DNA of 64,000 bases. Origin: Hofstenia miamia. Its lineage: Eukaryota > Xenacoelomorpha > Acoela. Position numbers and translations under genes: made by a program. This document shows positions 37,801 through 49,900 of this stretch, in pieces; within the stretch, counting starts at the first letter, position 1; each line of letters opens with the position of its first letter. The stretch lies in contig SCFE01000008.1 of assembly GCA_004352715.1 (NCBI GenBank), positions 3,117,131-3,181,130 of the forward strand, read 5' to 3'. The notes under the pieces were generated by a model, which was not told the origin of the DNA, did no database searches, and was given only the letters and a program-made list of their open reading frames with translations.

Positions 37801-38128
37801 TATTATTATTTATTTCTTCAAATTCATAAAGAAAATACCACCCTACAACGAGATATCATTCTCATTTTCGACAGATTGTCTGAAGCAAAATAAACGAACA
37901 AAAAACTACTCACGTGTTAAATTTAATAAAAATATCATGAGTCAATCCTTTATTAATACTGCAATTTATAACTGGAATATATTGCCAAAAGAAATGAAAA
38001 TAATAGACAACCTTAAAAAATTCAAAAAAGAATTAAAATTATTATTTCTCAAACAAAAGTTTATATCAGGTAGATCATGGATAGGATTTAAATTTTATAA
38101 TAACGATTATACAATAAATCGAAATTAG
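34801..38128 (+). pseudogene. LINE ORF: 2A-like motif, AP endonuclease, reverse transcriptase (frameshifted)
   Basis: The first ATG in the open frame is at 34801 (MPPQHHRQSR). After ~110 residues comes a hydrophobic run and GIEANPGP (35131-35154), a 2A-like sequence. The endonuclease follows: HLNAQNLSNK, ITETWFN (35300), GGGVLLLV, LILMGDWNLN (35660) and SDHCIIS (35860). The RT begins near 36720: ITPIYKKDD, NYRPISITSPISKIFERLL, SQFGFRKNYSTSDAL, IACLDLSKAFDSINHDIL, NGVPQGTILGPLLFNIYVND and the catalytic TQYADDTSIY (37235-37270). The C terminus is WNILPKEMK...SGRSWIGFKFYNNDY. The frame changes near 35838, 36087 (A8), 36175 (A8) and 36708 (T5); from 36686 to 38128 it is intact. As written it cannot make a full protein; the homopolymer changes may be sequencing errors. 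Confidence 0.9.
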
Positions 38129-38296
38129 TAAGCTATCCGTAGTCAGTGTATTTTTTAGTCAGTGTTGTTTTATTTATTTCATTTTTGTTATTATTCATTT
38201 TTTGTACATAGTAGTTAATGACGCTATTCATTTGAAATATCAGTAAAATATTGTAAAAAATTCAAATGAATATAGATTATCTTATCTTATCTTATA
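34801..38296 (+). mobile_element. Near full-length LINE (L2/CR1-like non-LTR retrotransposon)
   Basis: One ORF runs from 34801 to 38128 across four frame changes, then a 3' UTR with a perfect 12-bp hairpin stem (38225-38236 with 38261-38272, 24-nt loop) and a TTATC-repeat tail to about 38296. Both the AP-type endonuclease and the reverse transcriptase are present, placing it in the Jockey/CR1/L2 group; the short-repeat tail instead of poly(A) fits L2/CR1 elements. Partial copies at 1.4, 31.3, 33.0, 43.4 and 45.3 kb belong to the same or a closely related family. The 5' end is uncertain. Confidence 0.9.
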
Positions 38297-38337
38297 ACGA
38301 TATCATTCAAAATTAACACAAATCACATTTTCAATTT

Positions 38338-38448
38338 TTAATTTCGCCAGTGATTGGAATTTTCTTGCAAGAATAATTCTTGTTCCTCATTTTCATCATC
38401 AAAAGAATTAAATTTACTCTCCTCAATATCTTCTTCAGAGTCATTCAT
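38338..38448 (-). CDS. Very small acidic frame, possible exon
   Basis: ATG at 38448 opens 36 codons ending in TAA at 38338: MNDSEEDIEESKFNSFDDEN followed by EEQELFLQENSNHWRN. The strongly acidic composition resembles the N terminus of many transposases or nuclear proteins. It starts about 40 bp from the LINE tail on the opposite strand. No continuation was found, so it may be chance or a relic. Confidence 0.2.
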   Translation of the reverse strand: MNDSEEDIEESKFNSFDDENEEQELFLQENSNHWRN

Positions 38449-39290
38449 TTGTATCTTTCTGCTTAACTTTTCGCACCTCACAAAATATTTCGTTTTTTAA
38501 ATTCACAATCTCATATATATTTAATGTTAAATATTATTTAATTATCTTAAAATATAATTTATAGACATGTATATATTTACTTTTAGAAATTTATGAACTC
38601 TTTTAGTTAACATTCCTTTCTTTTGTGTGGTTATTTCAATTTTAGTATAAAATTTTTAATAATTTTATTTTTAAAAAATAATAATGAAATTAGATGTACA
38701 CAGCTAGGTTGACCTATGGCACATTAACCTATAGTGATAAATTTATATGCAAAGGAACGATGTTAAATATTAAGCATGTCATGAGTAATAATTAAATAAA
38801 AGTTTTTCATTGTCAACCATTTCTATTTACCACAGTCTTTCTACATACCCCGTTTGACGATACTAAATAGATTTTTTTTGTATTCAAATTCAACACCATG
38901 CCCTTATTCCCAAAATCTAAAAAACAAATTTGAGTGACATATCAAAATTCAGCAATATTTTTATAGCAAGTTTTATATTTTTGAATTGGTTGACATTCTT
39001 GAATTTTATCAACATTGTTAAAGCGTAAAAAAAATTGAAAAATTTCACGAATTCTATGTTTCCAATTTAGAGTCAGTAGATGATGGTGAAGTCCGTGCAT
39101 AGTGATGAATTTTAAGATTTAAAAATTCAATAGCTTGCTCCCTCCCTATTACCCAATTATGCACTTAGCAATCTATTCTACATTAGGCCCCTACTGCCAG
39201 GTGATGTTGAAAAAATTTGATCAGGAACATATATTAATTCACAGATTGCTTGGTACAAAATTAAGCTTGAACTAAGTCTCCCCGGAGCTG
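38449..39290. other. No gene recognised
   Basis: AT-rich sequence without supported features. Confidence 0.35.
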
Positions 39291-39692
39291 CATCCTTTTT
39301 TGCCACATAAATAATTTGTCTTATTTTTCCGAAGACGATGGATGGCATCTCTTACTCAGATATGTTACAAAATGATTTCTTTATTAACTCAACAATACTT
39401 ATAAAATCAATGGTTGCAGCATAATGACGCATGTGCCTCCACTTTGTTAACAAACTGGTTAGATCAAAATTTTACTGCCTCATCCATTGGGATTCAAGGA
39501 CCATTGAATTGGTCTGCCCAGTCCCCGGACATGACTCCTCCAAATTTCTTTCTGTGGGGAGTGCTAAAAGACAAAGTCTTTCCCCTCGGTTACATCGAGA
39601 AATTAAGAAGTGTATTGACCATAATTGACTATATTTCGAAACTTTCTGAATCTGCGAATTGGAATTTTATGTTTTCATTATTTCATGATTGA
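39291..39692 (+). pseudogene. Fragment of a Tc1/mariner-type transposase
   Basis: The frame at 39414-39692 reads LQHNDACASTLLTNWLDQNF, then IGIQGPLNWSAQSPDMTPPN and FFLWGVLKDKVFPLGYIEKL. This matches the C-terminal half of mariner-like DDE transposases (QHDGAP...; WPARSPDLTPLDFFLWG.LKD.V), including the second catalytic aspartate in QHND and the third-acid region SPDMTPPNFFLW. The N-terminal part is missing or unreadable and no terminal repeats were found. It is a dead fragment. Confidence 0.75.
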
Positions 39693-40210
39693 ACAAACTT
39701 TCTCAGTCAATTTATTTCACTTTTCAATGATAATTCAGATGTTGCGTGAATTTTGGACCACTCTATGTATAAAAATGTAGAAATTATAATAATTTTTTCA
39801 GTCGAATGCAAAAGTTCATTTGATATTATGAATTTCTTTCGCTTTCACAATAATCTATGTTCTAAAATGAAGGCCATTTTGTTCATCCAAAAGATCTCTA
39901 TTTTTTACTTGTTGAAGTAATTGGTAACTTTGTAATTTTTGGATATCTTGGATAATCCTTTTCTAAAAATCGGTGTAGACTTGATTCAAACAATCGGAAA
40001 AAATATTTAATTTCATACATTCGTGAAGATAAAATTTAATGCTTCAGTGATATATTTGATTTTGCCAACAAAATTGAGATTTTAGGTGACCTACTAAATT
40101 CAGTGGATTTTGCAGAAAGAGCATCATGTTTGTTATATGGGAAAGTATTGTTAATTATTTTAAAGAACGTCGTTAGGATATTTATATATATATATGTATA
40201 TGTATATATA

Positions 40211-40252
<42 letters not shown>

Positions 40253-40461
40253 AAAAACACAAATCATAAATTTGAAATTGAACAGCAATTGGAAGTATAT
40301 TAAGGCTTAACAAATTCATATAGGATATTTCCTCTTTTAAAAATTAAATACCAATGCAATCACTTCTTTTGAAATCGATCACATTTTTCAAATTGATATC
40401 TTTTTGGCCACCAACATCAGGATCCAATGGTTATAACAGATAATATACAACTCTTTAATAN

Positions 40462-40523
<62 letters not shown>

Positions 40524-41190
40524 TATATATATAAACTTTTCTGTATTCATTATTAATATTAAGATTCTTTTCCTCAAACAGCCAACTAGATGTTGTGTAT
40601 GTCACCAGACGTGTATACTATTGATGTGAATCGGCGTGAGCGCAAAATAAAATTTTATTTCAGTACAATAATATCATAGCGCTTGGACAAATCAGGCTAT
40701 ACCATTTCCCTGTAATCCGATAAAAAAATTTGTACAAAGCTTAATTTTAATAAAATATTAACACATATTCATCCGATTTCTATAAGCTTTGCTCTATTAA
40801 TTCTATATAAATTGATTCCATGATGCTTGTTTGAAAATTATCAATTGCCTCCGATAAAACGTTGTATTTAAAAATCATATCACAGTTTTTTAGGTGATCA
40901 GAGATATTTGACTGATTTTTGTGCTCTCTAATTTTCGTGTGAAAATTTCTTGACGTCTCTAATTTACAAATAAAGATTTATTTAAGGTAATTGATAATTT
41001 TCAACTAAGTAAGTATCATCAAATCAATACATATCTATATATATACTTCAAATACTTTACTAAGTATTACTCTGTATGTTTTATATGAATTAGCTTAAAA
41101 GCTATTGCAACTGTAGAATAGAGCATGAACAAAGCTATGCTTATTCGATTAAAATATTTCATTGCGGTAACCCCCAGTTTTTTGTGTGTC
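39693..41190. other. No gene recognised; long (TA)n tracts
   Basis: (TA)n tracts at 40182-40247 and 40462-40533; a single N at 40461 marks an uncertain base at the start of the second. No coding signal. Confidence 0.4.
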
Positions 41191-41197
41191 ATAAAAG

Positions 41198-42904
41198 TAA
41201 CGGAATGATAAAAATGAAGCCGCAATAAAATCAAACTACATTCAAATCAGAAAATCTGCGAATTTTAGTTTCTCTGACTATTACAATCAATATTTTTTCA
41301 TCATATATAGATTGACTAATTGCACACAAAACATCAATTTCAAAATAATTTTATTCTAAGGTTTATATGAAGAAAAGGTTAATCGTAACGGAATGATTTT
41401 ATTTTGTAACTGAAGATTAATGCAAAAGGACTACATTATCTCATCTTAAAAACTAGTTTAGTTTGGTTCTTTCAAATCCAACCGCAACCCAGTCCCCAAT
41501 ATGCAAAACTTCTGAAGTACCTTCAATTGCATTGCTTGTTGAAGCTTCATTTTGACAAAATTTCCCCAAGGCAACAACAGTTGATTCTGATTTAGTATAC
41601 GTTTGTGTCTTAATTAAATACATCTTAATGAATTCAACTAAATGCAGTTTTTAAGTGAATAAACTGAATGTGTATCTTGAAGACTGTCAATTATGTGTTT
41701 ACTACATCAATGTTATTTTCAGACGACAGTATAACATTAATTTTAGACGTTTTATTTAACAATTGCAAAAAAGTCTTTTGGCTCTCGTACAACCTTTTCT
41801 CTTGACAAAACAAGTCTTGATGGAGTGGATTATATTACACCCCCAATGTCATCCGCAATTTCTTTTCCATGGGAACTCACGAGAAATGCCACTTTAATTC
41901 ATATTAAGCTCATCTTTCAAGTGCGACATCATTTTCCAAAAGTACTTTTGCTTAAATGGCCCAAGTGCACCTTCACTAAAGATTGTAAATGAAGGGATTC
42001 ATAATTTTGACAAAAATGACTTTGATATATGAAATGAAATATCTATATTTAGAGTTGCTTTTTACAATATAAAATACTGTTTACAACTCTAAATAGCGTC
42101 ACACAATGGAAATAATGGAACAAAACACATGCAAAGATAATATTTACAAAAATAATTACTATTACTAGCTTGGGCTATGGCGAATTTGGGTTAGATGCTT
42201 AAAATGAGTACTTGGAATGCTCCATTTGACACAATTGGAAATGGTATTTTCATTGAAATGAACCAGACACAGGCTGTAAAAATGGTTATTTGCTTACCAT
42301 TTCCGAAATGAAACGTCTAAATTTCATCCTGTTCAATTACTCGAAAATTTTCAGCAAAATCAACCTGCAGTAAGCATATTAATCCTTTTCTAGTATCAAG
42401 CTTCAATTGATCAAAGTAATCAGACTAGAATGTTGCCACTGAACAAAACAGTGAAATTTCAGCATAGGTAAAGTAACATTAAGTTCACTTACAACATCCT
42501 GAAGTGCTTCATCTTCTATAGCTACTGTTGGACATATGTGCCATTTTAAAATTTGGCATGGAGCATGATACTTGAATACTTCGGAATTGAATGCTGATAA
42601 AGGGATAGATTTCCTGATTCGATCTGCCGCGTTCACTCCACCAGAGTGTCTTTGTCGATATGCTTTCTGTTTTTCTGCAGCATTATGATAAAAACGAGTT
42701 CTACCCATTTCAAACAAAAGCAACATAATTAGTAATTTTGTAACGAAATGATGTAAATAATTTTGTTATAATTAGAATGTCATATGCTCCATGAACATAT
42801 CCAATATCAAGACATAATTATTATAATGCCCTTGATTTACGTGGGGAAATTTACCGAAGTTTATACACAGCCACATAAAAACATTTATAAAATAACGGAA
42901 TGAT
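41198..42904 (+). repeat. Four copies of TAACGGAATGAT around a repeat-gene relic
   Basis: The 12-mer TAACGGAATGAT occurs exactly at 41198-41209, 41386-41397 and 42893-42904, and with one change (TAACGAAATGAT) at 42741-42752, all in one orientation. Two lie on each side of the relic at 41440-42708. Confidence 0.6.
41440..42708 (-). pseudogene. Decayed repeat-family gene (AENF...HGK...GDWV family)
   Basis: From ATG 42708 the minus strand opens MGRTRFYHNAAEKQKAYRQR, an N terminus common in multicopy invertebrate genes. It is followed by CLLQVDFAENFRVIEQDEI (near 42340), ITIFTACVWF (42270), FSEGALGPFKQKYFW (41970), VSSHGKEIADDIGG (41880) and EVLHIGDWVAVGFERTKL (41480). I recall this order from a widespread uncharacterised, probably mobile-element-derived protein family. 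The frame is open only from 42708 to 42403; beyond that stops and frameshifts are frequent, so the copy is dead. Function is not known to me. Confidence 0.6.
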
Positions 42905-43239
42905 TCAATTAACACTTGTCTAAGAAACCTGAACATTATTGTATCAAAGCCATTTAAATGACAAAAAACTATTTTTTTAATGATATTTGGGTATAGAAAT
43001 TATGAGAAATCAGTTGCTATGCTTACTACTTACTTATTTTACTAAACATAGACGAAAACTAATAGACATATTTGCAATTGATATTTGAAATACATAGATA
43101 TAAATTACTCTTTTGCATATTTTTTGTCAAAAGATATAAATTATGTTTAAAAATAGTTTATATTTAGTTAATTCAAAGACAACCAATGACACTAGAATAC
43201 ATTTCAACGAAAAAATTTGTAATTTAATTTTTAATGGTT

Positions 43240-43430
43240 TTTAGTGGTTCACTCATATTCGAACAATTCAGGCATATGCGATTTATATAATTGTGTTATT
43301 TTGGCTTTAAAGGTTTTGAGACTTGGCTTTCAAAATGTCTGTAGGCAGTTCATTCCAAAAACGGATCAAGGTATTTATAAAAGAAATTTGCATTAGTTTT
43401 TTCTTCGATTTTAGATGTGTTTGTTTTACT
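43240..43430 (-). mobile_element. 3' fragment of a third LINE type
   Basis: The minus strand reads INTLIRFWNELPTDILKAKS and, after a frame change, FKAKITQLYKSHMPELFEYE. The 'R.WN.LP.DI...S...FK' pattern is the usual C terminus of LINE reverse transcriptases but differs from the family at 34.8 kb. It directly abuts the next LINE fragment. Confidence 0.5.
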
Positions 43431-43452
43431 GTTTACTTTTTATTATCTTATC

Positions 43453-44055
43453 TTATCTTATGCAAAATTGTGTCTTTGAAGTATTAATTGTTAGTTTGTG
43501 TGATGCATAAAAATGTGTTAATGTTGCACAATTATTTTTAATGATATCCATTGAATCTTTCCCAGAGTTACATGAGTGAAATATTATTGAGAAATTGGCG
43601 TATTGTAAAATTTCACATGTAATGTTCTTGTTTAAATCACTTACGGAAATATTAAATAGAAGTGGGCCCAACATTGTCCCTTGTGAAACACCTTTTTCTA
43701 ATGAAATCCAATCTGAGAAATGGTTATAGAATGTTACCCTTTGCTTTTCTTTGTGTAAATAACTTGAAAGTAAGTCGATGCTACTAGCTGAAAAATTCAA
43801 CTATTTAATTTTAGAAATAAGAATTTTACGGCTTAGAGAGTCAAATGCTGTTGCTGAATCAAGACATGCTATAGCACAGTACTTATTGTCATTAATATCT
43901 TTCCTTCACTTTTCAGTGGCGTAAATCAGTGCATCATTAGCAGATATTCCTTTCCGAAACCATTACCGTATTTTGGATAAGATACTATATAAATGTTCAT
44001 TGATTTGATCCGAGAATAGTTTTTCAAAAATTTTGATAGACATAATGCTTTAGTC
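43453..44055 (-). mobile_element. LINE reverse-transcriptase fragment (family as at 34.8 kb), decayed
   Basis: The minus strand reads KIFEKLFSDQINEHLYSILS (44040), GISANDALIYATEK, KYCAIACLD..TAFDSLSRKIL (43890), then an open frame 43800-43453 with DLLSSYLHKEKQRVTFYNHF, LEKGVSQGTMLGPLLFNISV and ITCEILQYANFSIIFHSCNS. The catalytic YADD has become YANF, and in-frame stops precede the open part, so it is inactive. The plus strand at 43440-43460 reads TTATCTTATCTTAT, a tail repeat in the opposite sense to this fragment. Confidence 0.8.
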
Positions 44056-44109
44056 AGATCTAAAAAGCTTCATAACTACGTCAGTTGTGTTGTTAATTAT
44101 TTATACATT

Positions 44110-44497
44110 ACCCCCGTTTACACGGAATGCAGAGCAGCTAAATTTGGCGTAGTAGTCAATACGACACCATTTGTTGATCAAAATTGTTTATAGATTTTAT
44201 TAATCCGGGTTTACATGTGTTCGCCTTAATTAAAATACAAATAATTTTGGTGAATTCTATTCTAATTGCTTACATAAAGGGTAGAAAGTCAATCACAATT
44301 GAAAACGGCAAACAAAATGACTGAAAATTTGTTTTTCCATCACTAATACGGCTTGATGCGGAGGAGTGAATTGTGCTCCTCCGTAGCAATTTTATCGAGA
44401 TAATGCTGCTACTAAGGCGAAGCTCGTGTAGATGCCCTTAATGCGGCTAGCCGCATCATTCTCTTTTACCAAATCATCTGCCTCGTGTAAACGGCCA
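44110..44497. mobile_element. MITE with CCGTTTACACG inverted ends
   Basis: CCCCGTTTACACGGAATGC at about 44110 is mirrored by CCTCGTGTAAACGG ending near 44497. The interior is GC-richer than its surroundings and carries internal inverted motifs (GATGCGGAGGAG...CTCCTCCG; GCGGCTAGCCGC) but no open frame. No clear target duplication was found; the class is open. Confidence 0.6.
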
Positions 44498-45300
44498 TAT
44501 TGTTGTTAGTTATTTGGTAGTTTTCGTAATAGGGACGTGACCTAGCCTAAAATTATCAGGTTGTAACGGCGTCTAGGTCCTAGTTCAAATATACATGTGC
44601 TTAAAAACAGTTTTTAAACAACATTCAAAATCGTAATTCTATTATTGAATGATTAGATTAATATTTGTGAAAAAATATATTCTGTTCGATTTTTTGTAGC
44701 CGCGGTGTAAGCAAATTTTTCTGGTGACGGCGGCGTGGAGCCCTAGTAAATGAGTCCTTTAAGAAGATCTAAGCCGTGCATTGTATCGCCGAATATTATT
44801 TTCATCCGCTATACCAGCATGCGCAAGCATCTATCATTAACTTCTTCAAGACATTTTCTACTGTATATTGAAATACCGTGGTCCCAGCAGCTTTTCGGTT
44901 TTTCGTTAATAAGTTATCCAAATTATGTATGAATACTTTCAAGTAATTTGCAAATAAAATTTTCCATTTGCGCGTACAAGGTTACGTGAGTAAAGTATTT
45001 AATTGATTTATTGTTATTAAGGCTATTAATATTTAGTGCTACTTTGATAGAATTAAGTAGAAGAATTAAGCACAAAAAATCTCTTATTAAAGATTTTCTA
45101 TCTTAAAAATATCGAATCACTAAAGATCTGGGACTATCAATTCAATTATGAAATATTATGCAGCTCAAGATTAATTTACATCGAAAGCAATTGAATGGTA
45201 TAATTTAATATCGTTAAGATCAACTTTAAATAAAAATAAGACTATTTTAAGACAATATTTTTATTAATTTTACAAAAAATACATCAATTTTGCAAAAATT
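44498..45300. other. No gene recognised
   Basis: AT-rich; the frame at 44750-44932 has no motif. Confidence 0.35.
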
Positions 45301-45307
45301 AAGACAT

Positions 45308-45420
45308 TTGTTATTCAGATAAATATTAACATTTAGAAACTGGTAATTTTTCTGAATAGCATCATAATATATACAAAACATACAATTACAGAACATAAAA
45401 ATATAATAAATTTTCTGCCG
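45308..45420 (-). mobile_element. LINE 3' UTR fragment with hairpin
   Basis: The minus strand repeats the LINE 3' UTR: arms at 45312-45323 and 45347-45358 pair at 11 of 12 positions around a 23-nt loop, in the same layout as at 1756-1803 and 38225-38272. Coding sequence is absent. Confidence 0.7.
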
Positions 45421-46756
45421 ATGCTAATTATTAATGAAATATATTATATTATGTTTTATTCATACTATTAAAAAGGCTTAACATATTTCAACTCAAACAC
45501 GATCTACAAATAACATTTTTATTAGCAGAGGCCAGAGATTTTTCCTAATTTTGCAACTAAACTGCTACTGAAAAGTTCAATTTCGATAATAAAATGATTG
45601 AAAAACAACTGCATCCTGCTATAAAAGCGAGTTTTTTCTTATCAACACAAACCGAGCATTTTTGGAAAAATTAGAGCAATCAGAATGAAGATCCAGCATG
45701 TTTAGAATCAGTTGTTTCTTGAATTGCAATTTTATGCATTTTTCATTGTAGCACAATTTGTTCTATAGCGATACAGATTAATTTGAGTCCATTTAGAAAA
45801 TAACTTTCTATTATACTTTGACTTACCAAGCGTAATTGTTATAAATTAAAATTTTTCGAAACATTCAATTTTTAATAATTCAATGTAAGTGAATTGAACT
45901 GTACCTTGAACATAAAGAACTACATGGATTTAAACTATGTTCTGTGTATCGCTTTCACATGACGCTTCCAACACTCCAGTGAAAGAAATGAATTTTTTTA
46001 TTAACCGTTTGATGTCCAAAATGTATGACTTGAATTAAGCAGATGGTAAGAAGCAACCTATCGCTAAAATTTAATTGTGAAGCTACGCTAGAGTGGTATA
46101 CATATGTACCTACAGTCCTTAAGGGAGTCAATTAACGTTTGCCAAAATATAAATGACAAAAAACTATAACCAATGTAATATTTTTCACACATTGGTTGAC
46201 AAACGCTCTTTTTAACCATATGATTTGTTGAATTATATTTATTCCCAGTGATCAGATTGATCAAACAGGAATATCATGCTCAAGTAGAAAAGCCAAAAAG
46301 TTTGAGGAGCAATTAGCAATTTGGCTGAAACCATATAAACATCCTTCCATTATAAAAGGTTAGTCCTGCAAAATACAAATAAACTAAATTATAGCAGTAT
46401 AGAAAAATGGATTTGTTTAGGGTTAAACTATATCCATAATGTATAATTGCAGTGTATTATATGTATTATAAAATAATTATAAAAAACAATGTTTCATAAC
46501 TTTTATATTAAAAAAAAATTAATTGAATAAAATAAATATCTCCATAACGGCATTTGGTGAATACTTTGAGGTGTATATTTGCGAAAAATCGAGCAGTTAT
46601 TAAGCATGTTGAACTTTCAAGCTCTATATTAACAGAGAAAATTTTTAACAAGTTGTTATTCAAAAGAAAATATATATTGCTTAATGTTAAACAATTGTTT
46701 CAAAATGAATGATGCCAACATCATTTCTGTGAATAACTTTAGTAGCATACACTGAA
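45421..46756. other. No gene recognised; BCKDK 3' flank
   Basis: AT-rich. It contains the 3' UTR of the BCKDK gene in its upper part; no polyadenylation signal can be assigned confidently. Confidence 0.35.
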
Positions 46757-46901
46757 CTAAATTCTGAAACTTTCGTTACGTCCGTCGATGTGTGGCAACT
46801 TCAAATAAACATCACATCCAATGCCAAATAGACTTTCTAAGTGTAAAGATCCCCCGAGGTATTCAGCGTAGGCTCTGGAAGTAGGTAATCCAAACCCATA
46901 T
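46757..46901 (-). CDS. BCKDK: BCKDK exon 9 (G2 box and C terminus)
   Basis: Acceptor TTTAG, then [19 protein letters not shown] and [18 protein letters not shown], with TAG at 46757-46759. It contains the glycine-rich lid of the ATP site. Intron 8 is 46902-48550. Confidence 0.95.
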
Positions 46902-49900
46902 CTAAATACACGTTCATAAACATTTGTTACAGAATCCACGACTAAACAACAACCAATTTTTAAAAACAATCAAATAAACGAAGCATAAAAAACGATATGT
47001 TTACTTAGCACTTTAGGTTTGTACGCCAAATTTGCATCTCGTTGTTTCTCTATAAATACTGTAATTACAACATTTGACAAAATTTGCAAGAAACTTTGCT
47101 GTAGCAATAGACCAACTTAAAAAATTCACAAAGATACAGCACAACAAATGAAAGAAAAAAGGAAACCGTTGATGTAAAATTGCTTCAAATTAGTTAATAT
47201 ACATGTGTATATAGTTTCAAATAGCTGCACATCTTCAGGGTCGTCTGAACCTTAAAAAACTTAAAAAATAATGGAAGATTTACGTCAAGCCTCCCTCCGA
47301 CCCTACCTAATAAGGAAAAGTCAGATTCAACTTAAATTTAAAGAGAGCCATTTATTTGGATAGATATAAATCGCCTAAGTAAACTGGTTCATTAATAACT
47401 TGTACCGAAGTGGAAGGCCTATTGCGGCTACTAGAGAAGAAAAACTGAAAAAGTGAAATTGGATTGGAGCGCCGCAATGTACCTTTTGCTATAGCAAACC
47501 GATTGTCAATAAGTTAAAATAACCTAATATTTACTATATCAACTTTGATGCAAAGAAACAATAATTAACAATCAACACAAAAATAACACAATTTACAAAA
47601 ACTACACCTATAGATTTTGGAGGGAACTAAGAATTAGTTTTGAGAATTGTAAACAGTAATAAGTAGAAATTCTCACAAATTCAATTTTATTTTAAATGGA
47701 TACTTCTAAGAAGGCTAGACACTATGTATTCTGTCATTTTTACTAGTGACAGGCATTTCCTGATGGGGTGATTTTACAAACTGTAAAAGGTAACATGCAT
47801 ATCCCAGAGTGGGAGAAAAAAGGCTCCCTAACAAATACACAACTGACTCTACCAAAAATCGAATTCGAGATCACTGGATCTAATTCTCACCAATATTACA
47901 CTTTCACAAATAGATTTTTTCCATATGGTTTCATAAAGAATAATGCTTATATACTTGGCCTAGTTGCTTCGCAAGAAAGAACAGTTTGATATTAAAACGG
48001 TACTAAAATAAGAATGAACTTAACAATAATTTGTAACGAAAATTGCTATAAAAAATGGAATGTTCTAGAGAGTAAAGTCTCTTAAATACTTGATCTGATT
48101 TGTATCCATCACTGGCGCTTTCATTAACAGGTAATTAATTTCGTAATAAACAGCATGATGTTTGGCATTCAAAATGGTATTTAACAAACACATTTTTGGA
48201 GTTCACACAAAAACTCTTACACGTTGGCTCAATTTAATCGAAATAAACAGTTGCACACATCATACAAACTAACAAATATGGAAACAAACTCAATTTAACC
48301 TCTAATACTCTCAAGTAAAAAAACTTCCTGCAAGACTAAAAAAATTAAGATATTGAAAGAAACACTTGAAATCAGGCACCGATATATGGCTGTTGGTGAA
48401 GGTTGCGATCTTCTCAGCGATGCGATAAAGAAATGCTTATACTATAAAAAATTCTACTAGTGTTACTTTTATGTAACAAACCGATATGTCCGCATTTTTT
48501 ATAATGTTATGTGCTGGCACGCATTTGAAAATAAAATAATAGTAGATTACCCGAACATTTGTCCACTGCCCTTGTTTGCGTTGGTTAAAAGTGTATTGAA
48601 TGGATCAACGTCAATATCGTCTATATCACTATCATTGATTGTAGATACGTTGTAATCAAACACCTTATCCAGTAGATGATCTGGAATTCCACCACCACGA
48701 TCAGAAACTCTAAAATTACATCATTAATCATTACTGTTCATTCACAACAATAGAAAATCTTCTCAAAACAAAGTTATATTAATGGCAAGAAAGAAAATTA
48801 GTCAAACTAAACCACATAATCCTGAATTTCTCACATTCTTGACCATTTCTTGCAGATAGTTCACTCATGAGAAACTGCCTAGTACTATATACTGAAATAC
48901 CTTTATGATGTCTTTTCAGCACTTACCTTGTACTCCCACACAAGATTGAAAATATTATTGTCTGAACATTTCTTTGAAGAGAAATACATTAAAATTTTCT
49001 ATTACTACATCAAAGACTGAAACACTCAAACGCTCGATGTTAGTCAAAGCAACATAAAATCAACAACTGTTATTGAAATCATACAAAAATATTACCTAAT
49101 TGTGACGTGATCGGGATTATTAGCAATAGTGATTGTAACATCCGGCATTACAGATTCAGACTTAAGATTAGGTCGATGATTTTCAACAGTAGCCCTAAAA
49201 TAAATTGGATGAATTGTTAATGACACATCAAATAGAATTTGTACTGTTCTCCAGTTTATACAATACTATGAAAGATAAGAATTTGAAGAGTAAAAGAAAA
49301 AATTTTCATCTAAATTTAAACATTCCTACCGTATCTCTAAAAAAGATATTCACAAACCAAAAATGACTTGAAAATGTAAGAATTATTTAAATGAACATTT
49401 TCTCACTTTTAGAAACAGAAAGAACGCCAAAAGTTAAATTTGAATGCTGAGTAGAGCCATGTATGCTGCCATGTCAAGGTGCCAATGAAGACGGATTTAA
49501 ACAACGCCGTCGATGTTATTCAGCGGCCATCAGAGAAATATTTTTATAAATCATATACATATTTTAAAATATTAAAAAATTATGTTCAATTCAATTTTCC
49601 TTTTACTGCATATTATTTGGCTTAAAAACGACAATCAAGCTTTTATAGTAATTCTTACCACATATTAATATTAATGGAATCATTTAGTGTACAGTTTTAG
49701 GGGCTAGAATCTTGTGAACTCGAAAATTTCGAATACAAAAACTTGATAAAATGTATCATGTATATGTTTTATTAGATTGCGCAAATCACTACTTGAAATA
49801 GTATCTTCCAATTCGTTCTTGAGGCACTGATAAAGGTTGACGAGAGAACACATCAAATGAGATATTCCTAACGAAAATAAACGCCCACCAAACAGGAACA

